From: Callipepla californica brunnescens
Lineage: Eukaryota > Chordata > Aves > Galliformes > Odontophoridae
Assembly (NCBI GenBank): GCA_023055505.1
Contig: JALIRH010000002.1
Coordinates: forward strand, 42,326,233-42,390,232
Direction of reading: 5' to 3'
DNA length: 64,000 bases
Shown: positions 12,901 to 27,900 of the stretch, piece by piece
How positions within the stretch are numbered: the first letter of the stretch is position 1
Layout: the number at the start of each line of letters is the position of its first letter
The notes under the pieces: generated by a model
The model's input: only the letters and a program-made list of their open reading frames with translations
Told to the model about the DNA's origin: nothing
Databases searched by the model: none
Program-made: the position numbers and the translations under genes

Positions 12901-15900
12901 TTATTTTTTTCTTCTAGTAGTAGAATGTAAAAACTATATGGTATTGCTGTTGCAGTAGCTTCCCACGTAATTTAAGAGGGCTAGCCTCTGGACAGCTGGT
13001 GAAGTTAGGTTATATCTGGTTGGTTCTTATCTGGAGGATCGTTCTCCTGATAAACTACATTTCTTTTGCTGTTTTAATTTTATCTTGTTTTCATTTTAAT
13101 CAAATAAACACTCAGAAAATTTCAGAACTTAATGTTTTGAAATGCTTTGAGGGGCCTGGAAGTAAGGAAAAGTTGAAACAGATGAAGTAAGCATTGCAGG
13201 CTGTGAGTGAAGAGAGCTGGAAAGACTTTGAAGCCCCAGTGTCATAGTGAAGTTCTTGTTTCCATTGTATGCATCATAAATGTTTTATATGAAATTGTGA
13301 CTCTGGAATACGAAGCAAATGTGAGGTTAATCTCTTTGAGTTGACCAGCCACAGTAGTGGTAATAGCATTGCTAAGGGTAGTGTCTTCTGAGCAGGATGG
13401 GAGTGTTGGCTAAGTCTGAAGTTGATGCAACTTTTTGTTGCCTTATACTGAGTTTACAGGTGCTTTCCTTGGACAGAAGTGGAAAATCTGTTTGCCATCA
13501 CCGTATTGGTTAAGCTTCCCAAAAAAGAGCTTGTGTTGTATTCCTTGCTATACACTTGTATTTGGTTTCCTTTGGTCTAACTTTAAAGTTCGCTGTTGCT
13601 TCCCTTAGAGAACCAAAGATGCAATTAAAGGTCGTTACTGGGACTTCCAAGACGGTCGCCCTCCCCAGAATAGTTCTGTGAGTGGAAGTAATGCATTCTG
13701 AACTACATGATGTGGTATTTGAACATGAATTGTTTTAAACTAAGGGGAGATTTAGGTTAGATGTTAGGAGGAAGTTTTTCACTCAGAGGGTGGTGATGTG
13801 CTGGAACAGGTTGCCCAGAGAGGTTGTCCCTGGAGGCATTCAAGGCAAGGCTGGATGTGGCTCTGGGCAGCGTGCTCTAGTGGTTGGCGACCCTGCCCGT
13901 GGCAGGGAGGTTGAAACTTGATGATCTTTGAGGTCCTTTTTCAACTCATGCCATTCTGTGATTCTGTAATAGCTAAAACAACATCTTGTCCTCTCCAACC
14001 TTTGTTTTAGTTCTTAGTATTTCTTGAGAGAATGGCATTGGAAGGTAATTGCTGACTGTTGGGTGACAGTAGACTTACCTGCTTAGGCCTTTTTCCTCTC
14101 CTGTCCTGTTCCGTTTTACCAAGAATTTATAAGAGAGCACCCTGTAATGATAACTTTCCTGAAAGGCATAGAGGGGGAGTTTTGTTCCACACTTGTGTGT
14201 GCATTAGTGGTTTTTATAACAGGCAGATGCAGAGGTCTGCAGGAATTATTGGGGAACTTTGTTGGCATTTTAAACACAGAAGTTTCTCTGAGTTTCTCTT
14301 ATACAGTGCCGCTTGCCTTCAGCCAGTACATGGAGTTCTTGATTTCACAGTGTACGTCATGAAAATGAAGGCTAATGGTTATTACTAATTTTCCTATGGA
14401 AGTGAGTTTACACCCGTAGCAAACTAAATTCTGTGTCAAGTGACCTGCAGGAAAGCTCAGTGCTCGACTTACAGGAAAATGTATGCATCTCATAATTTTT
14501 TTTTCTTGACATCGTAATATTGAAACATTCATTAATAAAATTAGTATTTTTTTCTGGCTTGAGAAATGTGTCCAAAATCTTGTAGAATGTGTGATTCTTC
14601 CATGTTTTTCACGCAGTAGTTCCCATCTTGTCACGGTCCAGATCATTGTTGTTACTAAATAGTTCTATTATAGAACGGTGATATTTTTTAATAAACATAC
14701 ACTGTCAATAAAAACTGAAATGCTGCTTACTTCCAAAGGACATCATCAGGAGCTAAAGGTCATTAAGTAACACTGCCAGCACCTGAGTAAATCTCTTAAG
14801 CTTCATGGAGTTGCAGAATGACTTAAGTCCCCAAACTTTTTTACTGGAAGACAGTTTTTTTTTGCTATTTTTGTTAGGGAGGGCATTTTTAGTTTTTTTT
14901 AATAATTAAAAGTGTTGAGCTGGCTGAATGGAGTCTGTGCTACAGTACTTTTCAAATGGGTGCTTTCAATATATGTATCTCAGGTACTTTGAGTGTTAGT
15001 AGCTTATAGAAACAGTTTGGAGACATAGGGACTACTAGGGCTCCAAAGTTGCACAGTATGCACTCTGGTTTTTGTTTTGTTTTTAAGTATCCTTCATTCT
15101 AGACATAAAATTGACCTTAAATATTAATTTCCTCCCCTATTAGTATGTAACTTAAAATTTGCAAGTACAATTGAAGTTACAAATGTGAAAGGAATACTAA
15201 GTTAATGAGATATGTATGCAGCTGTATACTAAATGTTTGAGACAGTCGTCTTTATGGTGTGATAGTGGAAAATGTGTTAGTGGTGTTTTCTTTCCTCATG
15301 ATCACAGCTGGCATCAGTCCTTGAACTTCGGGCTTAGTTCTTCATATAGTGAACAACAGGGTTAAGTTATTTTCCAAACAGAGAGTGAAAGCAGTAGGGT
15401 ATATTATTCTGGATGAGCCTTTCAGAATGTAAGTCCACACAGGACTCAAGTTCAACTGTAAAGTGAATTAATGGGCAGTGGAGTGTAAAAGCAAGATCCA
15501 GTGTTTCCTGTTATGAGGCAAGTGAGCTATTAGTTGGAAGTGGAGCATGAATTCTGAAGAAAAATCAGTCCAATTAAATATTGAAAAATCAGTTTTCAAA
15601 AAATATAATAATTTCTAGAATACTTTTTGCAAGACAGACCTTGGATAGGAGGTGATGACAGGAATGCTAACCAAGTAAATCTCCTGAAAAAAGGAGGAAT
15701 GGTGTGGCATTCGTATTCTCCATATTGAGCAAACCCTCCAAGGAGGGTTTCTTTCACTGTCAGTGTTTGTGCTCTTTAAAAGAGGAAATGTAGAACCTTC
15801 TGTTTTGTGTGAAGTTAAGCAGGAGAGCAATTTCCCAGCTGCTCTTTGAATGAGAGGCAGCCAGAGCTGATCTGTTTGGCATAGGTAAATTAGGCTTTGT

Positions 15901-18900
15901 GTTCTGTATTGTTACTAGAAATTATCAAGCTAGTGCAAATCTTGAATTGGTAATAGCTAACCTATTTGTGCCTCCAGCTTCCTTAAGGAATGTTGTTTCT
16001 TACGTTGTTTCTTCCTCTAATTCTTTTTGTAACTCTCAAAAAAATAAAATTTGTTCTGCTTTGTGAGCCAAAGGTGCAAGTGGTAAAACCACTGTGATGA
16101 TGTCTGTAGCCTGCAGTTTGCCCAAAGAGCCACATTTCCTATAGAGTAGGTTCAGTGAGTTGTTCCTCACCAGGTTGCTTTGCTGGCTCTCCGTAACATC
16201 AGCAGTCTATAAGTTGTGCTGTATCTTTTGGGGCCAACAGAGTAATCCTTCTTAAGCAAAAGCCAAAAATATGAAATCTGAAGTTGTGGATCCCCATTTT
16301 ACCCACTTTTCCAGGTTGTTTTACTCCTGGAGAGGCTTTTAAATGTTGGAAATTAGTCTGACTGTTGGACAAGTTTCCCATGCCCTTTCCCCTGTTAAGC
16401 TGACATAACCAGTGCTGTACTCTCACCTGATGTGGTTCTGCTGTGTAATGTTTCACTGTTTTTGTATGATTAACCTATCTGGAGAAATCAATGCAGTAGT
16501 TATGGAGAAAGGGGGATATTCTCATTCTGAGTTAGTTCAGATTGACTGTGGGACTGTGTAAATGGCTGTGAGCATATGGGAAGTGGAGAGCAGCTGCAAG
16601 AAGTGCAACTGGCACTTAACTGAAGAAGCTCTTATTAGAACGTGGGGTTTTAAGATGTTATGTTATAGGTGGATTCATAGACTGCTTGAAATAAAAGGCT
16701 CACTGTAACTTCTGCAAACTACTCTGCATGTATTGCTAATCAAGTGTGTCCACATGGGGTGCTAGTGCACTGTGCACAGAAAAACTGCTGACACTGCCTA
16801 CAACTTCTGTGTCTGATGTGGAAATCACTAAACCACAACAACCAATTTGATTAAGCTTACGCTCTAAAATGTAATTCTTGTGCTTCAAGATGTGATTTGT
16901 CTTCCTTCAGTACAATATTTGTACAGTACGTTTCTGTCTCAGCCCTGGACAGTTTGCTGAGAGTGGTACAAGGCACTCTGGTAATATCCGTGGTATTTGT
17001 ACAATGCAAGTCTTTCTGACTGTACAGCTTTGCAGTTTCCTTAATTAACTTACATCAGGTTCAGCGAGATTCTTTGTGCTTTAATTGAGTTAAGAATTAC
17101 ACTTTCTGAGAATTAATATAGGTTCATTTTATTTATTTATTTGAGATATTCTCAGAACAAGAATACTTGGAGTCATAATCCAACTGAATGAATCCCAGTG
17201 TTTTCAGATCTTGGAAATGTATTCCTTTATGGGCTTATTTCCCACTCTGACCCCTCCGTAAGTTTTCTGCAGTGTCATCACCACCTATGAACAGGGTACA
17301 GTTCTGTGAGGCTGGGGCAGGTGCTGTGATACCAGCAATGTGGTGTTAGCAGGCCAGAGTACCTCCAGGGATAGGATATTTTGCTTTGCAGAAAATGCTG
17401 TTTGAGAGCTGAAAACAAAGATGATTGATTAAATCACAAGTTACAGCTCCTCTTAGAAAGATTAGAGGACTTTTGTGTTCACGCTGCATGTACCTTGTAA
17501 TTGTTATTCTGAGAGAATTCCAGAATTGAATTAGTGGTAGTGTCCTTTAAATTTCTATTGCTATGTGTATTGATTAGTGAGACTCTGTTTTAGCATATGC
17601 TGAATGGTATTTCCTGGCTTGTACATTTTTACTGCTTTAAGTTTTTTGTCTGCTGAGTTAGTGTTCCATCATTATGATACATAATCAAAACCTTCAGCCT
17701 ACTATTCATGGCAAGAAAAATCTGGTATTTTGGCATGGGGCAGGAAAGAGATGATAGATAAAAGTTCCAGATGTAGAATTCCACCGTTTTTGTTTGATGT
17801 CTTGCATTTGATTTATTTCATTGCTTAGAAGAAAATCATCAGTAAAATGCAGTTTAACTGTTGTTACGAGTTGGTGCCTTCAAATAACTTTTAAGACTTG
17901 TTTGCTGAAAACTCTCAGCTAGAATCTAATGTTTATTTTTCCTGTCTCTCTTTTTAACTTACAACTGAAGGCCAATTTCAGTCTTTTCTCTAGTATAGCT
18001 TTCCAGAAATAGGCAACATAGTTTAAAGTTTTTTGTCATGCTCTGATAAATTATAAATGCTTGTAGTGGCTGTAAATTGCAACTGTGTTTGGGAATGTGA
18101 CCCAAAAATAGTATTTAGCAAATGAAGCTAAGTCTGATGCTTATCTTACCTACAGTTTTCTAATTTAATTCTTACTGCTAGTAAAATGTTTTAACGTTTT
18201 CTACTTTGTAATTGGAATAAAATTAATGTAGATTTTAATTTTCATTCCTTTCTGTCATTTACTCAGCAAAATGAAGAAGGTAGCCTTTCCTCTGGTTCTT
18301 TCAACCGAACTACGTTGGGATGTAATCTCATCCAAATGACTGAATGTATAGGGTTCAAGTTGAGTCACTTTGCCTTCTCAATTTTTTTTCTTATTTTCGT
18401 GTTTTATTCAAGTATATGGCTTTTGAATATTGTGATCCTTTTGTATTTTTGAAGGTCTTTATCATGCTTACTGCATATTACCAGGGATAGTCAATTTCAA
18501 AACAAAGGCTAAGTGACCCAGGTTTACTTTCTTTTATTTAAAGATAATTTAAAAGCAGTTTTACTTCTCAAAGCATGGAGTAACTTTGATAGAAATAGGG
18601 AAATTGCCATTTTAAAACAAATTTTTCTTCCTTTCTTTTTTCTGTCTGCAGTAAGTAGAAAGATGCTGTGGAGGAATTTCCCAGGGGAATAATTATATCT
18701 GCTAGAGACACTTCTTTTTAATTGCTATCAGGTCGTGATTGGTTTATGACCCTGACATGAAGGCTTACAACACCCTTTAAAATATTATATATAATGTAAC
18801 TCTGTTTCTATTGCATATGTGTATGTGTAATTATCTCCCAAATCCTATTTAAACCTTGTTCTCATGTCTTGTGTTGATGAATTCCTCAGGTTTATGTGAT

Positions 18901-21900
18901 TTATATGGTGTCTCACTTGCTTAATGTTATTCCTCAATTTATTGACTGTTCTCCTGGGGTTTTCTTTGTTGTTAAGGCATAAATTGAATGATCTACTTTT
19001 TCTGTAGATCATACATTAAATTGTATTTCTGACATATCCTCTTACGTTCATTTCCTTTCTCTGTAAAAATAAAAATCTGTCATTTTTGACTTGTTTCAGG
19101 TAAAAGAAATTCAGAGTCTTTAATCACTGGTTCCCTGTCTTTGGAGTCCTTTTGCTTTTATAGTATCTTTTTGTGATTGCTTTCCCCAAACCAAATGTGT
19201 ATCATTATCACAAATGCCATGGCATTTTATTTCTTGTGTTTTATACCTGACTTCTGTTGAATCAAGCACTGAAGATGATCAGAAAGTAGATGTATGTATT
19301 TTGAGTGTTTTCAATGGAATTTTTCTATTTTTGTCCCACAAAGCTCTCTGGGTAGTTGACAGTTTTTTTTGTTTTGTTTTGTTTGTTTTTTGTTTTTGTC
19401 TCAGATCAGTGTTTGTTCTTTCAGAAGAAAAAAATGGCTCAAAATTCAGTGTTATGGTCTTACTTTTTCCATTTGAATTTACCTGGCACAGTTCTACTTA
19501 TTCTTTCCTCTGTAATATTTAGCAATTAATATTGCAACATCTTCAAGTATTGGCACTTAACATACAGAGATCTCTTGAAAATATTTAATATTGGTTTATT
19601 CTTTGAACTTTGTGCACTTTCTTTTTTCTTCTCACAGGGTAGTTTCTGATCAATTAAAGCATATATCTACATACTGTACTTAGCCTAAAGACTTTGTCAG
19701 AAAAACTTGTATTAAGAAGTTTTTGTTACATATACACTTAAGTGTGTTTTATTTATATTTTTGAATAGAGTAAAAAGACATAGCTTCCCTGTATTGACAG
19801 TTTACTAACTCATTTCTTTCATTCTTGGAGTTTTATCATTCTCTATTTGGTTTCATCAATATACTTGTGGCTTGGAGAGCAAGGTTCACAAATCTGAGGG
19901 ATTTGTGGTTCCTAGAATCAGTCTTACTACTTATTATGAGAAGAATATAATGTTCATTACTTTCTAGCTATCCCGTGGTGTAATTTTATATTAATGAAAG
20001 ATTACATTGGACCTTCTTCTTAAATTATTTTCAAGAATCTGAAATGGATTCCCACAGGTCTTTGGGCTATTGGCATACACAGAAGCTCTTCCAGATAAAT
20101 TATGAGGGCTGTGCTGAAAGTAACGCCTCCTATTATGTTGGCTCATGGCATCAGAGGCAGATGTTGACGCTGTGGCAGGAGAGGCTGAGCCTTCCCACCA
20201 GTATTCCATTACACTTTGTTACTGTGTCATAGATGGCAGGAAAGGGGTGATCTGACAGAATGGTATCTGACGTGGAAGTGTGTATGAAGCAAAGGTGTGT
20301 CATGGAATTCCACCATATGGAAAAAATGGCACCCATTGACATGCAGTGATGCTTACTGAACATTTATGGAGACAGATGGTGGATGGTGAGTGCAGTGAGG
20401 AGTGGGTGGTGTGTTTCAGCAGTGATGACAGCAACATGCTGCAAGACAGGCCATGTTCTGAGTGGCCAGGCAGGGCTGTGACACCACAAAATGAAGGGTG
20501 TCTTGACTGATTCATTCACACAGCAAACTGTGCATGGAACTGAATATCAACTTCAGTTTGTTGGATACAGGAGTGACAAAATTGGAATATCAGGAAGTTT
20601 TTGCCAGGTGAGTCCCAAGAATGCTCACACAGGAACAGAAAGAACACCGTATACAAGTTTGTCAGGACATATTCAACCAATACAAGGCCGAAGGTGACTG
20701 TTATCTTGATCACGTCATTGCTTACCGGTGATGAGATGTTTTGACTCCAGCTCATAGTGGTGACAACACAACAGTCGATGGAGCGGCAAGATGTGAATTC
20801 CCCATGGAAGAAGAAAGTTGAAGTTGCTGCCCTCGGTCTGCAAAGTGATGTTCTCTGCCTTCCGGGATAGTAAAGGAGCAATCCTTCTGGATTTCCAGGA
20901 ACCTGAGCAAACCATCAGCTCTGATTGCTCCATTGCAGCACTGGCTAAGCTGAAGGCTCAAACCTCCAGGGCCAGGCCAGAGAAGGAGACAGCCTTTATT
21001 TTGCAACATGGTAACACCAGACCATGTGCGTGACATGATCCTAGCAGTAACGCCTTCATAGCAGCTATGAAACATTGGGTCACCTCCACTGGTACAGGTT
21101 TTTATAAGAGAGGCATGCATGGTCTGGTTCATCACTGGCAAAAACGCAGAACTAATAGTGGTGACTGTTGAAAATACTGTTTTGTAGCTGAGAATTTGCT
21201 CGATCAAGTCCTGTTATTGTGCTCTTTCTATCTGTTGTAGTTCCCATGGAAATAAATAGGAGGCATTGCTTTCAGAGCAACCTACATGCTTATTTGCATT
21301 TTTTTTCATCTTCCTCCTCAGAAAAGCCTTTCTCTGATTTTTTTTGAGGTATTTTTAAAAATATTGCAGGGAAAACAATACTTGCTTGAGGTATTTGAAA
21401 AAATACTGAGAGAATCAATCCTATTCCATCCTTTCCTGTCTCCTGGAAGTGAATATGTGTCTATATTATCCACGAGTATTAGAGCCATACGGTATCCCAA
21501 GCTGGAAGGGACCCACATCATTGAGCCAGCCCATGGCTCCACATAGCACCACCCAAAGTTCAAATCGTGTTTCTGTGAGCGCTGCCCAAATGCTCCTTGA
21601 ACTCCAGCAGCTTATGGCAATGCCCAGAACCCTCCTGAGGCAGAACCTTTTCCTAACTCCCAACCTGACCCTCCCAGATGCAGCTCCATGCTATTCCCTC
21701 TGTCCTGTTGCTATCACCAGAGAGGTCTGACTCTTGCTCCTACTGCACGTTTTCCCATTTCCAAGGCAAAAAAGGGGTCCTGCTTTCCACTCAGATGTAA
21801 AGAGTTGCTTTTTTTCCTGTTATGCTTTGTCATTATGAACATCCTTATGAGGAGGTCTAGTGATAAGGGGGGCTGTACTAGGTAAGGACTTGTTTTTCTC

Positions 21901-24900
21901 TCTAGGTTCTTTCTGTGAAGAGAACTGTGGAAAAATATACCCATCACTGTCTTCCAGGAAGGGGTTGTGCATGAACTTCGTGGACAGGGTCCTCAAAAGC
22001 CAGTGGCCAGTGTTTTCACTGCCTCATAATTTTTATTCCCCTGGAAGCATTTGGCTAAGGTGCACAGGGAGAATGTTGCGGTCTCACAGGAGATTTTAAC
22101 AGGAAAGTGAAGCTGTCTACCAGCAGTTTCTGTGCCTTCTTACATTGCCGAGTGTAGAACCTAATAGTAAATTCCCCCTTGTATTTGTTGTTTTTCTTGC
22201 TCTCCCTCTTTGAACTCTCAAGGTTATTCTGTTATTTTCCTCACAATTTCATTAGGAAATTTGCCAAAAACATCCTTTCTAGGCAGCTGTCTCTGGACCT
22301 TTGGAGGCCAGCACTAATGTGCTTTCAGTCTGTAGGGGGTGTTTGGCACAAAATTATGAACTAGGCCTTCAGCACTTCGGGGGAGAGAGGGAATCTCAAA
22401 CATTTTACCACACCCAGGTGCAAATTTCTGCTTGTCTATGAGCATTTAGAGACTTTCATCTCTGGTTGTACCTGCTTTGTCCTGGTGCAAGGTCTGTTAA
22501 CAGCAACAAACAGTTGATAGGAGAGAATTATAACGGGAGAGTTATTTTCCTGTTGAGCAAACGCTGCTTTGAGGGAAAGCTTTGTGTGGGAGGGAGTAAT
22601 TCTAGCAGTCTTAGACTGTTGCGATATAATTTTTTAATGAGGCATTGATTTGGTTTTTATTTATTTTAAAGCAATGCTCGAAGGTACCGTGGTGCTGTCT
22701 GCTTGCAATACTTCATGTAAAATTGATGGAAATACTAAATGTTTTGCCCAAATTAATACTGAGTTAAACATACCAGAAAAAGCAAGAAACGTTTTTCAGT
22801 GCTTTCTCATACGCCGCTTAGCGATATAGGCAACTGCCGTACCATATGTACATATAATATATTTGTCAGCCTAACTGCTTCTCTTGTTTGACTAAACTGT
22901 CTCCTTCCAGCCACCCACACAGAATATGCCTATGGGTCCAGGAGGGATGAGTCAGAGCGGCCCCCCTCCGCCCCCACGCTCGCACAACATGTCTTCAGAT
23001 GGACTGGTAGGTGGGGGCCCTCCTGCGCCACACATGCAGAACCAGATGAACGGCCAGATGCCTGGTAAGTTTTTCTCCTCTAAGACATTAACACCAGCGT
23101 TGCTTAGCAACTGGAACGACATGGGGGCTCAGGGGATACTAGATTGTTGATGACAAAACTGCTTTGAATGCCCTGGAGTACGAGCTCTCTTAGAGTTTGT
23201 TAGCTACAGAGCTACGTGACCTGTATTCAGTGTTTATCAGGCTGCCCTTGGGCTTTGATGTAGCTGACACACAGCATTCCTCTGATGAACAGAACTGGCT
23301 AAATTTAGTCTGTTTGAAACCATGCAGTACAGCTGGCTTTAGAAGGCTTATTGGGGAAAGGTATTGGCCTGTGGCTGAGTGAATGCAAATCCTTCCATAA
23401 AAAGATAATGTGAGATCATCACAACCAGATAATTAGATAAAATAGATACATTTTACCCACATTCGAAACTCACTCTGTAAGTATAAGGGGAGAAAAATAA
23501 TTAGATCACTTCTGTACAGAAAGTCACCAGTTGCCACTAATCCTGTGTTCTTTATTACTGAAGACATGTTGAACGGTAAGGGATTTGTAAAGAAACAGCC
23601 TCCAGATTATTGTTCTAGGTATAAATTTTAAGTCTTTTTTTACGCCATCCTGTTTTGTAATAAAAAGAAAAGTGCTTGAGATGTCAAAAACAAAGCAGTG
23701 AAACAAGATGATAAAATTCTACATTATTCCTACCAGTGCTGGCTTTGGGCTAACTATTCCCTTCAGCAGTCAGATCAGAAAGGAGGGAGCCCTGGAAAAA
23801 GCATGCTTCTTTATAGAGAGGCTGTTTTCCAGAATTTCCACTCATAAAGTCATACTGCCTTTTCCGTGAGAGTTGGCTTTCAACTTAAAATTACATTCCC
23901 AGGATTGCCTTTGTTCAGGACCCCTTCATATTTTTGTATGAAGGAACTTTTCATACAAAAGCTCTTCAGGGTATTGATTCTTCCAGGAAAGGAAACTGCT
24001 ATCCAAGGATCTTTGTGTATTCAACTCTGTGGTCACAAGGATAAGCTCTGTGGCATGTTAACTATGCAAAACGTTAGCTACAAATATGATGATAGTTATG
24101 GTGTCTGATTTGTGTTCAAGTCTTGATAAAATTGACCTGATAGTAGCAGCTTTTCTGAAAAGAGTCGCTTAATAGCATCCAGAAGTCTTGTGACAGCAGT
24201 AAATAATAGAAGATCTAGAGAGGAAGTGAGTTTCATTGTACGTGTTGGTCATTGTTTGTGCTTGGAAACAGAAAGTACAGTATATGCTAGCTCCTTAAGT
24301 AGGGCAGAGAGATTCTGGTTGAGGAGTCTTCTATCCATCTAAGATCCATCAGCTCCCATGGAGAATAGCATTGCTTTTCACAAATCAGTCTCTTTGACCC
24401 TCTAGTGTAATCATATTATTGTTATTATAATGATCTTTTCCAAGGAGAAGGATTACTAAGTCACAATGTGAACATAATGACTTCACTGCAGAGCCACAGG
24501 GGAGAAAAGTCACTCCTTAAACACACATATTTTGTAATTAGATAGAATAAGAAAAGAGTGCTTATGAAGATACGTGAAAGGTAAATAGATTTGTTTGGGT
24601 ATTCACCTAGACAAATGCTTAAAAACAGTTTCCAACTAAGCTTTAATTTAGCCTTTCTTCCCAACATATACCTTTTTTGAATGTCTGTTCCTTCCCCTTC
24701 TGTGTATAAAGTTGTCTCTGAGGATGTGAAGATAAACAGCTTAGGATGAGGGCATCTCTAATATTGGGAAGGCATGCTAAAATTGCTTCATAGTTACACT
24801 CTGGAGAAGGGAAAAGAGAATCATCTCATTAAGTGGATATCTGAATGTTGTTTTGCCTTTAGTGTTTGCTAGTTTGCCTTTATGTGAGCCTTTCTGTATT

Positions 24901-27900
24901 TTGTAGACGCATATCTGCAATTATTTATTCAGTGTATGCATCTGCTTTCTCTTTATAGGGCACTTAGCGTAGACTTACATAAGATGCTTTATGATAGAGG
25001 TCAGATACAAAACTTTACATAACTGAAGAGGTGATCTGTCCTAAAGGAGTTCAGTGCGAGACATGAGAACCCAGGGTCAAAAAATCACAAGTTGACTGGA
25101 AGAAATAAAATTCAGGCTTTTAAAATTACCAGCTAAGGATTTCTCGTAGGCCTCATCCAAGAAGGGGCTTCCAGAGGACTAAGTATGGGTGGAAGGGCTG
25201 ATGGGATGATTAAAAGAGCTTTCCAGTAGCAGTCAGTGCATAAGCTGCTGCAAAGTTCTGCCACAGACCTCTCCCATTACCTAGAGGCCAAAGGGTGATT
25301 TTTCTCACATTTGTGTTCTGGCTAATAAACAGCCTGAAGTACTACTGAGACCCTTAATTGCTTCCCCTGACAGATAAGTGTCTGTATCCTCTTACTGGTG
25401 AAGACAGTTAAGACAAGCCTTTTTCAGCCTGTAGTGGAATTTAATGCATCTGTACCTGTGACAGATGATAGGTTTTACCTGAAAAAAAGAGCCTTGTGTG
25501 CAGAATTGCCTTCACTGAATATGTGATGCAGATTAAGGGTAGTGCATGGATTTGGAAGGAGATGATAAAAAGGTTTTTGGTGATGTCAGATTATCTCCCT
25601 GATTTCTTCAGCTTGTTTGATAAGTAGAAAGTGGAAAGATAAGACCAGCTCTAGGGTTCTTTGACCTTTACCTTGTCAGTAGAAGGTGTCCTTCCTGAAT
25701 AATAGGTGCTCGTATGTCTCCATCAAGTTCTCCTGAATTCTTTGCTTCCTACAAATGTAGTCTCAAATGCACTTACAGCTTAGTTTCAGGACTGAGATGC
25801 TTTCTTTTAGCAGTTGAGAGTTAACTTCAATTTTATTTAGGTAAGATACTTATTCCACTAACTTTAGTTTAACACAGGATCTAATTAGTAAAGCATTTAA
25901 AGCAATTGCTGTAATGGCAGATAGGTACTTCTTGTCCCACTCATTCAAGTTCCTTATTTCATGTTCTTCATATTCATTCATGTAAGAATAACTGTTGTGT
26001 CCTTACATGCAGGAGAACCTCATGAAGTATATTGGCAAACTGTATTAAAATGCGGTTTCTCAAATGTTCTTATTTTTCATTTGCAAGGTTTTTTTCCATA
26101 CTATTATTTCAGCTTTACCTCCGTCCTTTTACTCTAGCTCTACACTAACAACTTCTGTTTTTGATCCCAGAGCATGCACGTGTCTGATATTTCCTCTGCC
26201 CACTGTTTCTTGAGTGCTTTCTTCTGTTTTGATGCTACCCTAGACATTAAGTGTAAAATAATTTCCCTAAGGGGCTGGTTTATATGTTCAACAACTTCTC
26301 TCTTTCTGTCTTCCCTGTTCCACTTCTTATATTGCTGGTTTTCTGAAACATATTCCGCTGTGTACTTGGTGAACTCTCCAGTATCTGTTATAGACAGTTT
26401 CTTTCTCAAAAACAAAACACTTCCATGCCCTTACTTTCTGGCACTAATCCTGCATCTTCCTTTTCTTAGGGAATTATAAATACAGGAAGTGGTCTTCTCA
26501 CAGTCCTGTAATAGTTGCTTGTTACCACAGTCTGAAGCTTTTTTTTAACCTTAGCTTTACTTCAGCAAGATGATGACATGGGTAGTGATGATCTCCTGCC
26601 TCCCTGTTGTCTCTGTAACACAGTTAGACACTATTGAATTGAATGGACAGTACTGCTGACTGTAGTTCTCTGTCATGGTGGTCATCCTATTTACTGACTT
26701 CCCTGCATTTGTGGAGGATCTGTCTTTGTACAGTTCAGCAGTCTCTGCATATCTTGTTTTGCAGGAGCAGCAAACCTTTATTATTCCCTTCACTTTTCAT
26801 GATAAAATAAGCTTGCACGTTCATTTTTGCAAGGTGTCTTGAAAAGGGCAGGAGGATAAACATTCCTAAATGTGTTGTATTTAGTAGCTTTTATTCAGTT
26901 TTGTAATTTGGTGTGAATGTTTTTGCCTGTTGTATGGTGCTTAATACAGAAACCTTTTTCTCCCCCTGCTTTTCTTTTTGAAGGACCTAACCATATGCCT
27001 ATGCAAGGACCTGGACCTAACCAACTCAATATGACAAACAGTTCCATGAACATGCCTTCAAGTAGCCATGGGTCGATGGGCGGCTATAATCACTCAGTGC
27101 CATCCTCACAGAGTATGCCAGTGCAGAATCAGATGACCATGAGCCAGGGACAGCCAATGGGCAACTATGGTCCCAGACCAAACATGAACATGCAACCAAA
27201 CCAAGGTAAACGAGGTGCTTGTTTGCTTCTGCAAAAAAGGAAGCAACTCACTCAGGCTTTTCTTAACAGAACTTTTCTTGTAGATTTCCTTCCCTAAACG
27301 CACATGTCCCATGTTTGTAGGACTCTGCATCTCTATTCTTCAATGTGCTGATGAATTTTCATATTTGCAGACGCTGTTTTTTGGTGTTCTGTGAGAAGGT
27401 GGGATTAAATCTGCTTTTATAGCTTGTAAATATGAACTGCAGTTTAACTTTTCCAGACTTTACGCTTCTGTTATAACAGTTTGAGTTGATAAAAATGTAT
27501 CTGTACTCTTCAGTCTCTTGGGTGAGCTGAAAAACTGAAGCCCTAACATTTTTGTACCTAATTAATCTTTGTTCTTTCCTGCATGCTGTTTTTGCTCAGA
27601 ATCCGTTAATTATAGGAAAGGAAATTCAGAACCAGGACCAATCCTCTTTTCATAAATTGTCCTTGTGTGTATGGTAAAATTCAAAACTAATTTTATAACT
27701 AGGATATTTGGATAGCACAAACTGTTCACAGTTTGGCTGTTGTTGAAGTGAAAGGACATCACTGAGTTAAAATATGGTATTAGAGTCACAGAAGACCAAA
27801 TTACTAAATTGCATATATACTACTTATTTGTATGAACGTCTTTGAGTTGGCAAACAAAGTATTTTCTGCTTAGCTGTTTGTTTCTGTCTACATTGAATCC

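Larger units (their letters stand above)
11107..22910 (+). other. SS18: SS18 intron 3 (largest intron)
   Basis: The 11.8-kb intron contains the candidate exon 13609-13677, a CR1 at 13735-13970, a mariner relic at 20103-21284 and a reverse CR1 at 21479-21745. The rest is AT-rich with no recognised element. Confidence 0.85.

Noticed and set aside
18266..18360. Possible extra exon after TCATTTACTCAG in intron 3, opening CAAAATGAAGAAG
   Set aside because: The acceptor is acceptable and the frame is open for a while, but the only nearby GT (GTAGCC) gives a 13-nt exon that shifts the frame, and no good later donor was found.
20491..21207. Several open frames of 70-150 codons on both strands
   Set aside because: They are fragments of the decayed mariner element or its antisense, not genes.
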